From Adiantum capillus-veneris (Eukaryota; Streptophyta; Polypodiopsida; Polypodiales; Pteridaceae), in NCBI GenBank assembly GCA_014529385.2, contig CM043968.1, forward strand, positions 6,688,501 through 6,752,500: a DNA stretch of 64,000 nucleotides. Reading direction: 5' to 3'. Position numbers and translations under genes: made by a program. Below are positions 23,843-36,507 of the stretch, piece by piece. Every line of letters begins with the position of its first letter. The first letter of the stretch is position 1. The notes beneath the pieces were generated by a model. The model ran no database searches and was not told where the DNA came from. It saw nothing but the letters and a program-made list of their open reading frames with translations.

Positions 23843-24169
23843 TGCAAAATATGGTGTGGTAGTGCACTCTCTCCTTTTCTGCAGAATGAAGTGTGCAAAG
23901 GTTACACAGGCCTCATCTTTTTTTCATCACTTGTTCAAAGAGCAAGTCTATGCAAAGAATTATTGTAGACTTATTTAGCATTGTGTCTTCTCACAGGCGT
24001 GGCTTGGGTTTCAATTAGGAGCCTTAATGATTGAAAAAACCTAGTTTATGCAATTTCCTTAATTAGTAGTTTACATGAGGATACCTACAAAAGTTTGAGA
24101 GAAATTTTACATGAAAAGATTTTGGATTTAGTCTATCTTGTCTCTATAATTTTCTGATCTAGAAAATTG

Positions 24170-24176
<7 letters not shown>

Positions 24177-24230
<54 letters not shown>
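24177..24230. repeat. (GA)n microsatellite
   Basis: About 54 bp; counterpart of the 116-bp (CT)n at 6643-6758. Confidence 0.93.
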
Positions 24231-24233
<3 letters not shown>

Positions 24234-24472
24234 ATTAGTTCAATATGACATATACCTGTAATGTAGGAGACAGCTGTGAATATACAAGTTATATCCAAGG
24301 CCATTTGGAAGTAGGGAAGGAGGTGGAGGTGGAGTAGCCCAGCACCACGCCATCCTCCCGCAATGCAGTTGTGGGGAGGATACCATATTATGGCCTTCAT
24401 ATATCATGCACCGCCGCATGGACAATTGCACCCAAGAGTACCTCAGCACCATGTGGAAGCACCATCCACGTC

Positions 24473-24654
<182 letters not shown>

Positions 24655-24987
24655 TTTATAGGTAGAAGACAACGGATACGAGAAGTTGTTGTCTCAATCT
24701 CCGAGTCGCGACCTTCCACTTCTCCCCGTCAACCGATAGACAAATTCCTAGCATGGAAATTTTCACAGTTGGCGATTTCTCCACGTGGAGGGATCTGATC
24801 CATACATTTTAAGAAAATCTCTTTCGCGAGGTTGCAAGCCCAATCTTTTGCTCAGCGTAGAGGGCATGCTTGCAATGCACTTGGCATTTGGGGTTGAAGA
24901 AGAGCAAAGATAGGGGCGTGGAAAGCCCAAACATTAGAGCTAGGTGAGCATTGGGATCCAAACGAGGCAACACTTTGCATTCATGTT

Positions 24988-25044
24988 CTCCATTGTCTCA
25001 GTCTTGGTCTCGGTATCAATCTAAGAAGTGATTGCAATTCTTAC

Positions 25045-25090
<46 letters not shown>

Positions 25091-25301
25091 GTCTCAACTT
25101 GTAGCCTCGTGCTCTTGTGATGATATGTAAGAAACACCATCGGTTTGTTTGTACCAACGACAACAAGCAATCTAATCTAGTACATTCCTATGTATATGTG
25201 TGTGTATTATTAAAAGGTATTCCTAACTCAAATATTCCTTTAAACTCTATTGTACATAAAAAAGTAAATGACATTGTAAAATACAATTAAATGTACAATT
25301 T

Positions 25302-25370
<69 letters not shown>

Positions 25371-26249
25371 TTAACATTTAAGTACAACCAATATAGATTG
25401 TGTAGATATTTACTTTTGATCATTTTTTGATATGTTCCTTACATTGTTAGTTCTTACCAAGATAGCATTTAACCTATTTAGTTGTATTTTTAATAATGAA
25501 ACTTCCTTAGATAGTCGATTTATCTCTTCTTCTAATCTAGAACTTTGAACATCTGAAATATCTTCTTGAAAATTATCAATTGAGGACTTCAATGATTCAA
25601 ATGATTTATTGACAAAGTTTCTCAAAGATGTTGAATCTTCAACATTTGATCCACGAAGCTGTTTCCAAATCTCTACTAAACATTCATGAAGCTTTTACAT
25701 AGTTGTATCATCCAGCGGTACTAATGATACTTGAGATTCAAAGTTCTCTTGACTTTCCATTTTTGCCTTGGGATCTAAACAAAAAGAATTTGATATGATA
25801 AGAGATAGTATTTACAATCATATTCAAAGACTTGAGATTTAAAGTACTCTTGAGATCTAAACATGAACAATTTTTTAATTTGGGATGTAAACAAAAACAA
25901 TTTGATGTCATAAGAGACAAACTTTGCAATTATATTCATGGAATAAAATATTGAAACGGCAATGATTTACAATGCCAAATGTTTTTCTTAGAAAGTATTG
26001 GTATGACGATCACATCTCATGCTAGGTCTGAATAATTATTTGGACAACAGATAGCGTGGAATCAAATGAAGGGTAGCAGACGTAGCAGTGATATAAGAAA
26101 TAATAGTAGAAGAAGAAGGTGCAGTAGTGGTAAAAGTAGTAGTGCTCTCAGGATGTATGTAAATGTAATCAACGTGCTTCAACCGCAAATGTAATGAATT
26201 CAGAAGAAGATCGTAGCTCTCAATGAGGCATTGCCACTTAGATCTGTGC
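24988..26249. other. Unassigned; microsatellites and a small coiled-coil ORF
   Basis: Holds (CT)n at 25051-25086 and (GA)n at 25306-25368. A minus-strand frame at 25625..25410 (71 codons) begins MRNFVNKSFESLKSSIDNFQ and shows a heptad-like Leu pattern (RLEEEINRLSKEVSLLKIQL), so it could form a coiled coil. I do not recognise it, and it may be part of a retroelement or exon. At 25740-25930 a roughly 60-bp phrase around TGAGATCTAAACA is loosely repeated. Confidence 0.4.
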
Positions 26250-27554
26250 AAGATCAATGGGGATCCCCTTTCAAATTAAAGAAGTACCATTCGTTTCCAA
26301 AACAAATGGTTTCAATGGATCTACAATAGCTAGAATAGGAGTTGTAGCTAATGCATCCTTGACCGTATCAAAACTATGCTGCTATGAGCAGCCCCCCACT
26401 AAAAGGTCTTGCCTTTGCCTTTCAATTGGTCCGTCATGGGAACGACAATATTAGCATAGATTTTAATAAACCTTTGATAAAAAATTGCAAATCCCAAGAA
26501 AATCTGTAACACTTCCAAATTTTTTAGAGAAGGCCACCGGCGAATGGTGCCCACTTTGGATTGATCCATGTGTAGCCTAGTAGCTGAAATAACATGCCCA
26601 AGACAATGAATTTCCTCCTTCAGAAAATCACACTTGGATTCTTTGGCATATAATTGATTTGCTCGCAACAATTTGAACACCTGCCTCAAATGTTGTAAGT
26701 GTTCTTCCTCAGAAGCACTGTAAACTAGAATGTCATCGAGAAAAACAATAATAAATTTGCCCAAGTACGGTGTCAAGACACTATCCATAAGTGTCATGAA
26801 TGTTGTGGGCGCATTGGTTAACCCAAAAGGCATAACCAAAAACTCGTAGTGTCCAAACCTTGTTCGGAATGCAATTTTGGGTATATCAACAAGTCGAATA
26901 CGTACTTGGTGATAACCCGACTGCAAGTCTATTTTTATAAAAATACGAGCATGAGTGAGTTTGTCAAACAACTCATCCACACGTGGCAATGGATACTTGT
27001 TCTTAACAGTAACCGCATTTAATCCATGGTAGTCTACACACATGCACATACTACCATCCTTTTTCTTCACTAATAGGATAGGAGAAGCCCATGGTGAAGA
27101 AATGGGTTGGATAAACCCTCTGCTAAGATAGTCAGCAAGCTGACGTTCCACCTCAGTAGCTTCAGAATAACTCATTCTATAGGGTGGTTTACGGATTGGT
27201 TTATTACCTGCAACCACGTTGATGCTATGTTGCACCGATCGTGTCGGCGGTAATCCTAATGGTAAATCATATTGTGAAATTGTTTTAATAAATTTTGTAA
27301 GTCACTAGCAACCTTTGCTTGTTGAGAAATAGCCATTGGTGGAAGAGGTGAGAGAGAAGCATGCAGCGTTGAGGAATGTTCAATAGATTCAATATTGGAA
27401 AGAAAGTGATACAATGAGTAACACAAGATAACTTTATCTATTTCATTACCCAAAACGAGTTGCATAAGCTCGACTGTACATATCAATGGTGAGGAAGGTA
27501 CATCCTTCTGTCCTAACAACAACACATGTGCGCCATGGGATTCAAACATCAAGC
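26250..27554 (-). pseudogene. Ty3/gypsy RT fragment
   Basis: Minus-strand pol piece: linker upstream of RT (about 27552..27260), then RT open at 27235..26399 with [67 protein letters not shown] and the catalytic box VFLDDILVYS. The thumb follows with HCLGHVIS. A shifted frame continues to about 26260 with the opening of RNase H (FDTVKDALATTPIL). Integrase and the rest of RNase H are missing. Upstream it abuts copia sequence at a 56-bp tandem duplication, which is the join between two different elements. Confidence 0.9.
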
Positions 27555-27610
27555 TACATCCTTCTGTCCTAACAACAACACATGTGCGCCATGAGATTCA
27601 AACATCAAGG
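27499..27610. repeat. 56-bp tandem duplication at copia/gypsy junction
   Basis: The unit starting TACATCCTTCTGTCCTAACA at 27499 recurs at 27555 with one substitution (GGGATT to GAGATT). It marks the boundary between the gypsy piece on the left and the copia piece on the right. Confidence 0.95.
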
Positions 27611-30186
27611 AAAATCACATAAATTCCATGTGTCATTTTCTATAAGTGCATCATATTTTGATTGCATGGCAACCATCCAATTTTTCTAAATTTTGTGTTT
27701 CATAAAAAAATAGAGGTTCCTCAATATCATGTAACCTAGACACAGCCAAAGCATAACAATCTGATGCATAAGATGCATGGCAAGAACTTGAACGAGTGCA
27801 ACTAGACAAAGGTGCATCCAATTTAATGTCACGCAAAGTATGGACCAGCCATTTAGACATACCTCTGGCCTGCTCATTCTTAGACCTTTCCTCATCAAGT
27901 ACATCATGTACATATGCATCAATTATAGGTTGATCTATAACATTTTCAAAAACCCCCATAGGCTGTACATTTGCCTCATTTGAATTTACATTTGAATTTC
28001 CACCACTAAAAAGAGGCAATAAAGTGTCATAAATGTTTTGTGAGCTGACATTACTGTCTCTATTACATGACAGCAAGGGCTAAATAGAATCTTCCACAAA
28101 CACAACATCCCGTGAGACCAAGATACTCTTTGTTTGCAGATAATACAACCCGTAACCTTTGTTTTAAGCACTATAACAAAAAAAAAAACATTTGACAACC
28201 GTATCATCCAATTTCCTACGTTGCGTTTGTGGCACCAAAGTATATGCCAAACAGCCAAAAGGACGCATGTGCTCAATAGAAGGCTTTCTATCATGCCATG
28301 CTTCATATGGAGTCATCGAATGCAAAGCATTTGTAGGACACCTGTTTAGTACATAAGTGGCACACATGATGGCCTCAAGCCAAAAAAAATGCGGTAAAGC
28401 TTGACCCTTGACCATACATCATGCCATTTTCATAATGACCTATTTTTCCTTTCAGCAACACCATTTTGTTGAGGCGTATAAGGCACTTTACATTGGTGTA
28501 TATCCCATGACTAGCCAGAAATGCATTAAACTCATGAGACATATACTCCCCCCCTCAATCGGAATGGAGGGTGTCCATAGTACATTTTGAGACATTTTCA
28601 GCCATAGCTAGGAATTGTTTGAAGCACATAAATAGTTTGAACTTCGCTTTAAGCGGATATACCCATGCATGCTTGGAGTAATCATCAATGAAAGTCACAA
28701 AGGAAAGATAATTTCCCAAGGACAGAGTTTGCATGGGCCCACAAACATCACTATGCACAAACTGCAAACCTGCATGTGGCCCTAACTGAACCATTCTTTG
28801 GAAACTTTGAACGCTGCTTACCCAAAATACAGCCTTCACAAACATGTTTGGCAGGTGCTTCAAGAGGCGGCAAAGAAGCAACCATATCAGATTTCTACAA
28901 ACGCAGTAAACTGGTAAAATTCAGATGTCCAAAACGTGCATGCCAAATTTTTGCATCTAAAATAGCCTTAGAAGCCACAATTGCACTTGCAAAATTCTAC
29001 CTATACTTGTCATACAAAGTGAGCTTATACAACCCACGACATAAAATTATAGATGCAACAATTTCATCACCAAAATTGAGATCATGTATTGTACATCTGT
29101 CATTCACAAACTTGACTACAAGTCCAAGTATAGCAAGTGCAGATATAGACAAAAGATTCTTCTTGATTCCACGTACATAAAGTGCATCAACAAGTGTGAA
29201 AGAACTTCCATTTGCAGCAGTAAGCACAATCTTTCCAACTCCCTGAACCGGATAAGAGGCATTGTTGGCACAAGTAATTGAATTCCCATGAGAGACAGAT
29301 TCAAGAGAGGTGAAAAAATCACGATGTGTGATTATGTGCTTTGTAGCACCACTGTCAAAATACCACACATGTGAATCTGCAGCAACTGATATGCATGCAT
29401 CATGGACAGCAAGATTATAAGTACAGTTTGCACTAAAAGCCCATTCTACATCAACATCATCATCACAGTCTCCTTTCACAAAAGACTCAACAATAGCTGC
29501 ATTTGTAGTGGAACTAGCATTTGCAGTGGAACCACTTTCTTTCTTCTTAGCCTCTTTGGCCTTCAACTTAGGACATTGCTTGATCAAGTGATTATTATCT
29601 TTACAATAACGACAACACATCTTCTTTTTACCCTTATCACCAAAATTTCCAAATGAATTGTTGCCAACAAAAGCATTAGGAACAAGTGTTTTTCCACTCA
29701 TAGAAGAACCATGAGAAGTAGTTGCATCATTGATGTTACCACCTTTTCTTTGAGCAGTAATAAAAGCATGTTCAGCTGTATGCTATCTAGTCCTTTTTTT
29801 AAAAGAAAGTGACTCTTGCAACAACAATGTGCACAATGCATCAAACTTGACAACTTCAGGATTTCCTTGGGTTATAAGTCTCCAAGTACTAGCAAAAGTT
29901 TGGTAAGAATCTGGCAAGGCATCAAGACCAGTCTGCACAAGGGAACTGTTTGATGTACATCAATGCCCTTCACAATGTTCCAAGCACCCTTTGATACAAG
30001 AACATGTTGCATCATATAAGCCCACATAGGGTAATTGTCCCCATCCAATCTATCCTCAACAGCAAACATCTTGAACACATCTTTGTTTTTCTTTGTTGTT
30101 ATCAGCCATAGTAAAAGATGCCCCTGAAGTGAAAACTGCCCAAAAAGAGGAGAAGGAAAGTGAGAACAACACGTGCTATATAGCAC
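27611..30186 (-). pseudogene. Ty1/copia Gag-PR-IN remnant, RT missing
   Basis: Minus-strand copia polyprotein. Gag (about 30115..29870) has DRLDGDNYPMWAYMMQHVLV. A CCHC knuckle (CRYCKDNNHLIKQC) lies near 29605. The protease is WYFDSGATKHIITH with its catalytic DSGA intact (about 29375..29330). The pre-integrase domain includes LCRGLYKLTLYDKYR. The integrase core follows with HSDVCGPMQ, FIDDYSKHAWVYPLKAK and, after a shift, YTPQQNGVAERKN and FFWLEAIMCATYVLNR. A linker (28076..27651) runs to the very start of the RT region (LDGCHAIK), where copia coding ends. Several stops and shifts are present, for example near 28080 and 28500. Reverse transcriptase, RNase H and the 3' LTR are missing; gypsy sequence follows instead. 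Confidence 0.88.
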
Positions 30187-30477
30187 AAACCGTAGAAGAT
30201 TGTAAGGGATCTTTTATGCAAAAAATGGAACTGATAATTTTTTTGCACAAAATGACGAAATAGGCTACATAGTACTAGTAGCTACATAGTACTAGTAGCT
30301 TATAGTGGAAACAATGGCCAAAATGATCCCAAATCAAAAATTTGAGCAGACTGAGCTCTTTGAACTCACCCAAAATATATGTCGACCTGTGAAGCTTTCC
30401 AAAGCTCACTGAAATGGGAGAAAGTGAGTAGGCGTGTGCTGGAGTTGCTGACGACTAAGCCCGAGAGGATGCAACCT

Positions 30478-30489
30478 GCTCTAATACCA
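30478..30489 (-). promoter_or_regulatory. Copia primer-binding site
   Basis: Minus strand TGGTATTAGAGC, one mismatch to the initiator tRNA-Met site, two bases from the end of the adjoining LTR. Confidence 0.8.
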
Positions 30490-30491
30490 AT

Positions 30492-30716
30492 TGTTGGAAT
30501 TAGGGTTGCAAGAAAACACACACATCTTGGAGAAGACAAAGGAATCTCAAGGCACACAACAGAGAGTGTATTACGTAGTGTGCAATGGAAAGATAGATAG
30601 CCCTAGAATGATGGGTGTATATACAATGCATGGCGGGGGAAACCTCCTAGAGAGGGAAAAATGCCTTGGCGTTCCTAAGTGTGTTCACACACATCACTAC
30701 CACATGTATATTAACA
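30492..30716 (-). repeat. Copia 5' LTR (225 bp)
   Basis: Minus strand begins TGTTAATATACATGTGG and ends CTAATTCCAACA, giving TG...CA ends next to the primer site. No second copy is visible in the window, in line with loss of the 3' part of the element. Confidence 0.75.
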
Positions 30717-32165
30717 GACACTTGTAGCTTTTGACACTTGCACTATATCACTCAGGAGAGCTTAGGAGCACTCAGTTTTGGTCCTTTGTATCATTTGTAC
30801 TCTTCAATCAATCATTCCAAAGTCTTGTAACCTTGTATCTAAATCTAAATCTAAACCATTTGCATCCAATTGTACTCTACATTGTATTCAAAATGTGAAC
30901 TAAAATTTCAGTTGTCTCATTTAGTGTCTCGTAATCTAAAAATGGTTAGTAATTTTAACCCAGTCATTTGTCAATTATTCTGGTGCCAACCTAGTTTAAA
31001 TCTATCATATCTGAAGTATACTTTTTCTAGATTCTATGCCATTTGATGATTTGACCTCAGGTATCTAAACATGATTACTTCATCTGATCACCTAGAACAG
31101 TTTAGTCACTTTGAGTCTTAATTCTTAAATAGTTGTCAAGCCTCTAGCTCATCCCAAATAGAATGGAAACACATAAAACCTTCTTCCTCACACTCTCACT
31201 CTTTATTTCATGGGAGAAAGAAATAATTTTCAAAGGCTAAGTGAGGGTTAATTAACCCTCACCTGAACTATTGGTAGAGGTCAGTGTGAGCTGGCATCCA
31301 CATCCTCAACATGCATAGCCTTAGCATGATCACCATTAGCCTAGCTTCAAGGGGACGGGGGGGCGGGTCTATATTAATAATAAATATAAAAAAATATGCA
31401 AAGCAACATCAATATTTTCCTTGTGTCATATGGATGCAACAAGATAGAGCCGATAAAATTCTATATAGACAAGTAGTCAAACATGCTAGAGCTAAATGAG
31501 AGCATAGCTAGGGCATGCAAAGGTTTTGGAAATCGTTACAAGGATGTAAGATGTTGGGAGAAATCTTGAACCAAAGCAAAAATTGACAAAAATACTTACA
31601 TTGGGAAGGGAAGCGGTAAAATTTGGTATAGACAAGCAATCAAGGATGCAAGAGCTAAGAAAAGGGAAACATCCATATTCTCTAAAAGAGAGCATATCCA
31701 AGGCATGCAAAGGTCTTGGATGTAATGGAATTGATATATAATTATTTTACTACAACTGACAAGTGGAAAACAACATGACCGAGCATGGGCTATGCAAAAG
31801 ACATGACATTTATGTATGTTTTATTATTCAAGTGCTCTTTATGAGCTATGGCCATTTATGTGTGACCGGACAATGTATATTTATTTTGAGCATTCAAAAA
31901 ATCTATAAATAAATACGCGCAAGAGAAAAATGCTCACACTTGCAAGGGGGAAGTTGCACCTAGTGTCTATGTCTATTGTTCTCTCCTCTCCTCTCTTCTC
32001 TCTCATTGTGCAAGTGTAGCACTCTGCTCTATGGATGCATCTACTACAGTTGGAGGGGCAGAGAGCCCTATAAAATACCAAAAACTACATGCTACAACTC
32101 ATAGAACAAACAAATCTACATACTTGGCAAATCATGTGAGCATATAATCGAAGTCGTACGCGAAC

Positions 32166-32196
<31 letters not shown>

Positions 32197-33089
32197 GTCA
32201 GAGACATGGAGTTGTTAATGCCACCATAGTCCTAAGCAACCAACCATAAATATACAAGGGGAGGATCACACCAAGTTGTGCATAATTGAAGAAGAGGAGC
32301 AAAACATTCCCAAGGGGATAGCCCTATATAAGAAAGAGAGTAGGTGAGGTTCAACGAGTAGTAAAAAATCAACCAACAGGTCAAGCAAAACCCTTCATAT
32401 TAATTGCATGTTGCTTCACATTGAAGAGCAATCCAATTTTAGATGCAATTTACTGTAGGGAGGCTACCAAGTAAGGAAGAGTATCAAGGCGTAAGGCTCA
32501 ATGAATAAGTCTCTTCCTACTATTTTAGGTTTTTTTTTGTTCCTTCACTTTCAAGGTTTTGAAATGGCAATTTTTTTCTTTCATTGTTTTAAATATTCTT
32601 TTCTCTATTAGGTCTCCCCAATCTAAGAAAAAATAAAAATTCTTTCAAAACATATTAAGTGCATAAGTGAAGGGTGAGTTTAGGAAATGAAAAGACAGAT
32701 CAAGGTGAAAAGTCAAAAGATGAGTGAAGGTGAAAAATCAAAAGACAAATGAAGATGGAAAGTCAAAAGACCTTTTGTGCCTATATAAATAGGTGTTTCT
32801 CTACTCTTTCATTTTTCCTTCGGCGTTTTCTTCTAAGTTCTCTTTAGTGTTTCTCTTTCTCTCTCTCTCTCTCTCTCTTGCAATGTTGTATTCATATTTC
32901 TTAGGTAATATTGTTGCAAATCTATGTGCTTCGTCATTGCCTGTCTTACATGCTATAGATTAACGCATTGTTTTTCTTGTTTTTGAATGGAATCTTTGAA
33001 TTAGGAGCACCTTTTAATTTTTTTGAAGCCATTATGAATAATTTTTAATTTTTTTGCTATTGTATGGTGTTGCCTTTGTTGTTGAGGGA
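30717..33089. other. No gene recognised
   Basis: AT-rich intergenic DNA. It contains (CA)n at 32166-32190, CT-rich tracts at 31980-32000 and 32857-32878, and T-rich runs. No protein family or RNA gene was identified. Confidence 0.5.
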
Positions 33090-33646
33090 GGGCAGAATTT
33101 CCGAAAAAACGCTGACATGACACGTGGCACCCTAACCCTAACCCTAGGGTAGCAAGGAAGAATTTTGGAAAAAACGTTGACATGACATGTGGCACCGTAC
33201 GACAGAATCCCGCGTTTTATGGTAGCTAGAGATCAAGCTTTTTCCTACGCAAATTAGAGATAGAAAGAGAGAGAGAATAATTTGCTTTCACAAGCTCTCT
33301 GTGAGAGGGAGAAGAACTTTTGCTTTTTATTTTAGACTTTTGATCTGAAGCTTTTGGGGCTCTGCTTTTGGCAACCCTTGTAATTTAAATACGTGGCTAG
33401 GGCTCACACTCAGCAGAGCACCTGGACGTAGAGTCTGAGAGTGGAACCCAAACCGCTCTCTTGTACTTTGAACTGATTAATACAAAAAGAAATATCGAAA
33501 GGGGCGCCAGTCTTTGGGGCCAATATCTCTAGGCACGGAACTCCGCCGGACCAGTGCAAATCTATTGTGAATTGTAAACTGTTTTGCAGTGGTTATTTGG
33601 TGCTATTGTGATTGATTCTTGACTTGGAGTGTCCAAGTCTGTTACA
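33090..33646 (+). repeat. Truncated 5' LTR with internal duplication
   Basis: Matches 36670-37161. It starts near the GGCAGAATTTCCG phrase and lacks the first 160 or so bases of the complete LTR. The segment GAAAAAACGCTGACATGACA is present twice (about 33102 and 33165), separated by CCCTAACCCTAACCCTAGGG. Confidence 0.9.
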
Positions 33647-33647
33647 G

Positions 33648-33659
33648 TGGTATCAGAGC
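33648..33659 (+). promoter_or_regulatory. Primer-binding site, tRNA-iMet type
   Basis: TGGTATCAGAGC, one base after the LTR end ...GTTACA. Confidence 0.95.
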
Positions 33660-33715
33660 ACGACCGATTTCTCTTCTACGGGAAATCCGATCCAAATTAT
33701 TTTTACGCAGCACCT

Positions 33716-34295
33716 ATGGCTTCAGACAAGGATCGGCCGACTCCCTCTGCATCAAGAGATGCGGACAAGGATCACAACAAAGATTTACTAGAAGAGTATG
33801 GACCGCCTTGGCCTACTCAGGCAGAGCATCGAGAGATGGAGTGCCGACAATTGATCAACGATGAAATAAAGATGATGCTCAATTTTGCCAAGGACCTGAA
33901 GATGGCAAAATAAATGAGCAATACCTCTTTGGAGGAGGAGCATACGGAGTGGGAGAGACCCACAACACCACCCCTGAAACCCGCTCTCAAGAAACCTCCT
34001 ATTCCCAAGAAGTATACAGACATAAAATTAGAAGAGGCGGTGGATGCACGAATTGCTCACCATTTTGACGCGCAAAACAAAGCTAAAAAGCATGGCAAAA
34101 AGTAGAAGAAAGGCACTGACTTCCCGGGTTATTTGGGTCATCATTCGACATTTGATAAGGCAAAGAAACAGAAGAAGCATGTTCGATTTGAAGGAGTACC
34201 TAGTTCTTCTTCTTATTCTTATTCTTCTTCTTCTTCTTACAGTTCTTCTAGCTCTTCAGATTCGAGCGAAGAAGACAGAAACTCGGAGCGGACTT
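33716..34295 (+). pseudogene. Gypsy gag N-terminal part
   Basis: Starts MASDKDRPTPSASRDADKD shortly after the primer site, the usual place for gag. The frame is interrupted by TAA at 33911-33913 and TAG at 34103-34105 but resumes in the same frame after each. A Ser/Tyr-rich run (SSSSYSYSSSSSYSSSSSSD) is followed by an acidic tail. It is then joined directly to the end of RNase H near 34300, so the CCHC knuckle, protease and RT are deleted. Confidence 0.8.
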
Positions 34296-34299
34296 TACT

Positions 34300-35924
34300 G
34301 TCTTTACAGACCATCAGAGTTTGCGCTACTTCTTGTCACAAAACCAGCTTTCGGAAAAGCAAAAGCGGTGGGCGAACATCTTGTCACAGTTTCACTTACA
34401 GATGGTCCATGTTCAAGGATAGAAGAATGTGGTGGCAAATGCTTTGTCTTGGAAGCTTTTGGTTCTGGCTATTTCCGCGATACATCATAGGAGCTTCGAG
34501 GATATGGTCGACCAATATGCCACAGATACAGATTTTGCATATGTTTTCACACGGATACGGGATGGGGAGACAATAGCAGGATACTCCATTCGGGATGGCT
34601 ACTTGATGAGAGAAACCATGTTGTGCGTTACACAGCCGTTGAGGGAAAAGGTTATGACTGAATGCCACTGTCCACCTTTTACGGGTCACCGCGGCATTGC
34701 TACCACCATGAAAGAGGTAGAGAGATACTTATTTTGGCCGAGACTCAAGAAGGATGTGGAAGAGTTTGTGCACAATTGCTTGGTATGCCAGAAGGTCAAG
34801 TTTGACAGACATAAAGCACAGGGATTGTTACAGCCTTTACCCATACCCACCCGCCCTTGGGAAAGTATTGCAGTGGATTTCATTTTTGATCTCCGGAGAA
34901 CACAGAGTGGTCACAATGGTATCTGGACTGTTATTGACAGATTTAGCAAGCATGCTCATTTCATTCCAGTGAAGAACCGGATCATTGAGCGAGACTGTTT
35001 GTGGCCCAGATATTCAGATTACATGGCATGCCTGAGACAATTGTCTCCGACAGGGACCCTAGATTTACGAGTTTGTTTTGGAAGGCAATTTGGGAGAACA
35101 TTGGCACATGGTTGGAGTTCTCGTCATCATTCCACCCGAAGACTGACAGGAAATCTGAGATTTCCAATTCAGTGATTCTAGATTTATTGAAGTCTTATAT
35201 CTCAGATCAGAAGACTCAATGGGAAAATTATTTACCTTTGGTGGAGTTTGCCTACAATAACACAATACACTCTTTGATGAGGAAGGCGCCATTTGAGATT
35301 GTTGAAGGTGCTACGAAGGTTCCACCCTTCCTAAGCACGAAAGATAAGATTTTTGAAGCGGATGAATATATGCAAGACTTAGATAAGTCTTTTGCCAAGG
35401 TTTGCGAGACTTTGCAGAAGTCTCAAGAATGATAGAAAAAAGCAACGGATCGCCATCGTCGCAACTTGAAATTGAAGGAGGATCATTGGGTGCTCTTACG
35501 TTTTGAGAAGGCATGCGTGAGAAAGAAAAAGGGAAAGGAGAGGCTTTTTCCAAAGCTAAGTATGCGATACTACGGACCTTTCCAGATCTTTGAAAAGATA
35601 AATGATGTCTCCTTCCGAATGAAACTGCCTGATACTTGGAGGATTCACAATGCATTTCATGTGAGTCTCTTGAAACCTTTTAAAGGTGATGTGCCTGATG
35701 ATGGGGAACGTGATGAGCAACCCGAAGTAGAAGAAAACAAAGAGATCTTTGTTCTTGAACAGATTTTGGCACATAAGGTTACGAAGAAAGGTAAATTCCA
35801 AAGGCGGTTCTTGGTTAAGTTCAAGAACTATCCTACATTGGATGCAAAGTGGATGGAGCAGGAGGACCTAGCAGATACTCCTCAGATTGTGAAACTTTAT
35901 CTCGATGCTTTTGGTTTAGCATAG
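34300..35924 (+). pseudogene. Gypsy RNase H end, integrase and chromodomain
   Basis: Begins with DHQSLRYFLSQNQLSEKQKR of RNase H and, after an in-frame stop near 34423, NVVANALSWK. The integrase zinc finger has H-x-H and CLVCQKVKFD; the core has IAVDFIFDL, then after a frameshift near 34995 [25 protein letters not shown] and NYLPLVEFAYNN. A TGA/TAG-class stop occurs at 35431-35433. The final part at 35466-35924 has the GPY/F region ([27 protein letters not shown]) and a chromodomain (RRFLVKFKNYPTLDAKWM). It is related to, but clearly diverged from, the complete element at 10009-18912. Confidence 0.9.
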
Positions 35925-36507
35925 TCTACTCCAAATGGAACCAAGAATTCAGCGTGGCTAGAATTCAGCTTGGCCAGAGATCTGGTGCAATGGGATGCAC
36001 AAGAGGGGAGTAACTCCGCTCCTTTGTCAATAGATGCCTTGATCTAGAAACTTGAGTCACTGATGTCTCTTTGAGCTTCAAGGATACTGAGAGCTGACAG
36101 TATTTTGCTGTATGACTTGAAATGGAATTCCTGGTTATGATACTGATTTGTTCTTGACTTCTTTTCAAGTGCAGGAACTGATAGACGAAATGACTGCAAC
36201 ATTTTGGTCTACTTGATCTCGAATAGACATGGTTGCAATAGGAGTTAGTCAATCAGGCATCGATGAGGTCCCGACTGGATCTAGATGCGATTGCTAGCTA
36301 CATTGCCAATAAATCATGGTCTAAGATCTGAATGAATGTTGAATGTCATGTGATGTCCTATGATGTGACTGTCGATTGGTACATGTGCTAGATGTGTGTT
36401 CCTAGTACGTAGGTACTAACAGTCAGTGTCTGTTAAAATGGTTTATGGCCTCTGTCTATTTTGTAGATGTAATCGAGGGCGATTAAAATGCTTTCAAGAG
36501 GGGGGTA
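35925..36507 (+). other. 3' untranslated part of gypsy element with polypurine tract
   Basis: Non-coding stretch between the pol stop and the 3' LTR. It ends in CAAGAGGGGGG (36494-36505), the polypurine tract, two bases before the LTR start TGTCACAAAG. Confidence 0.8.
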
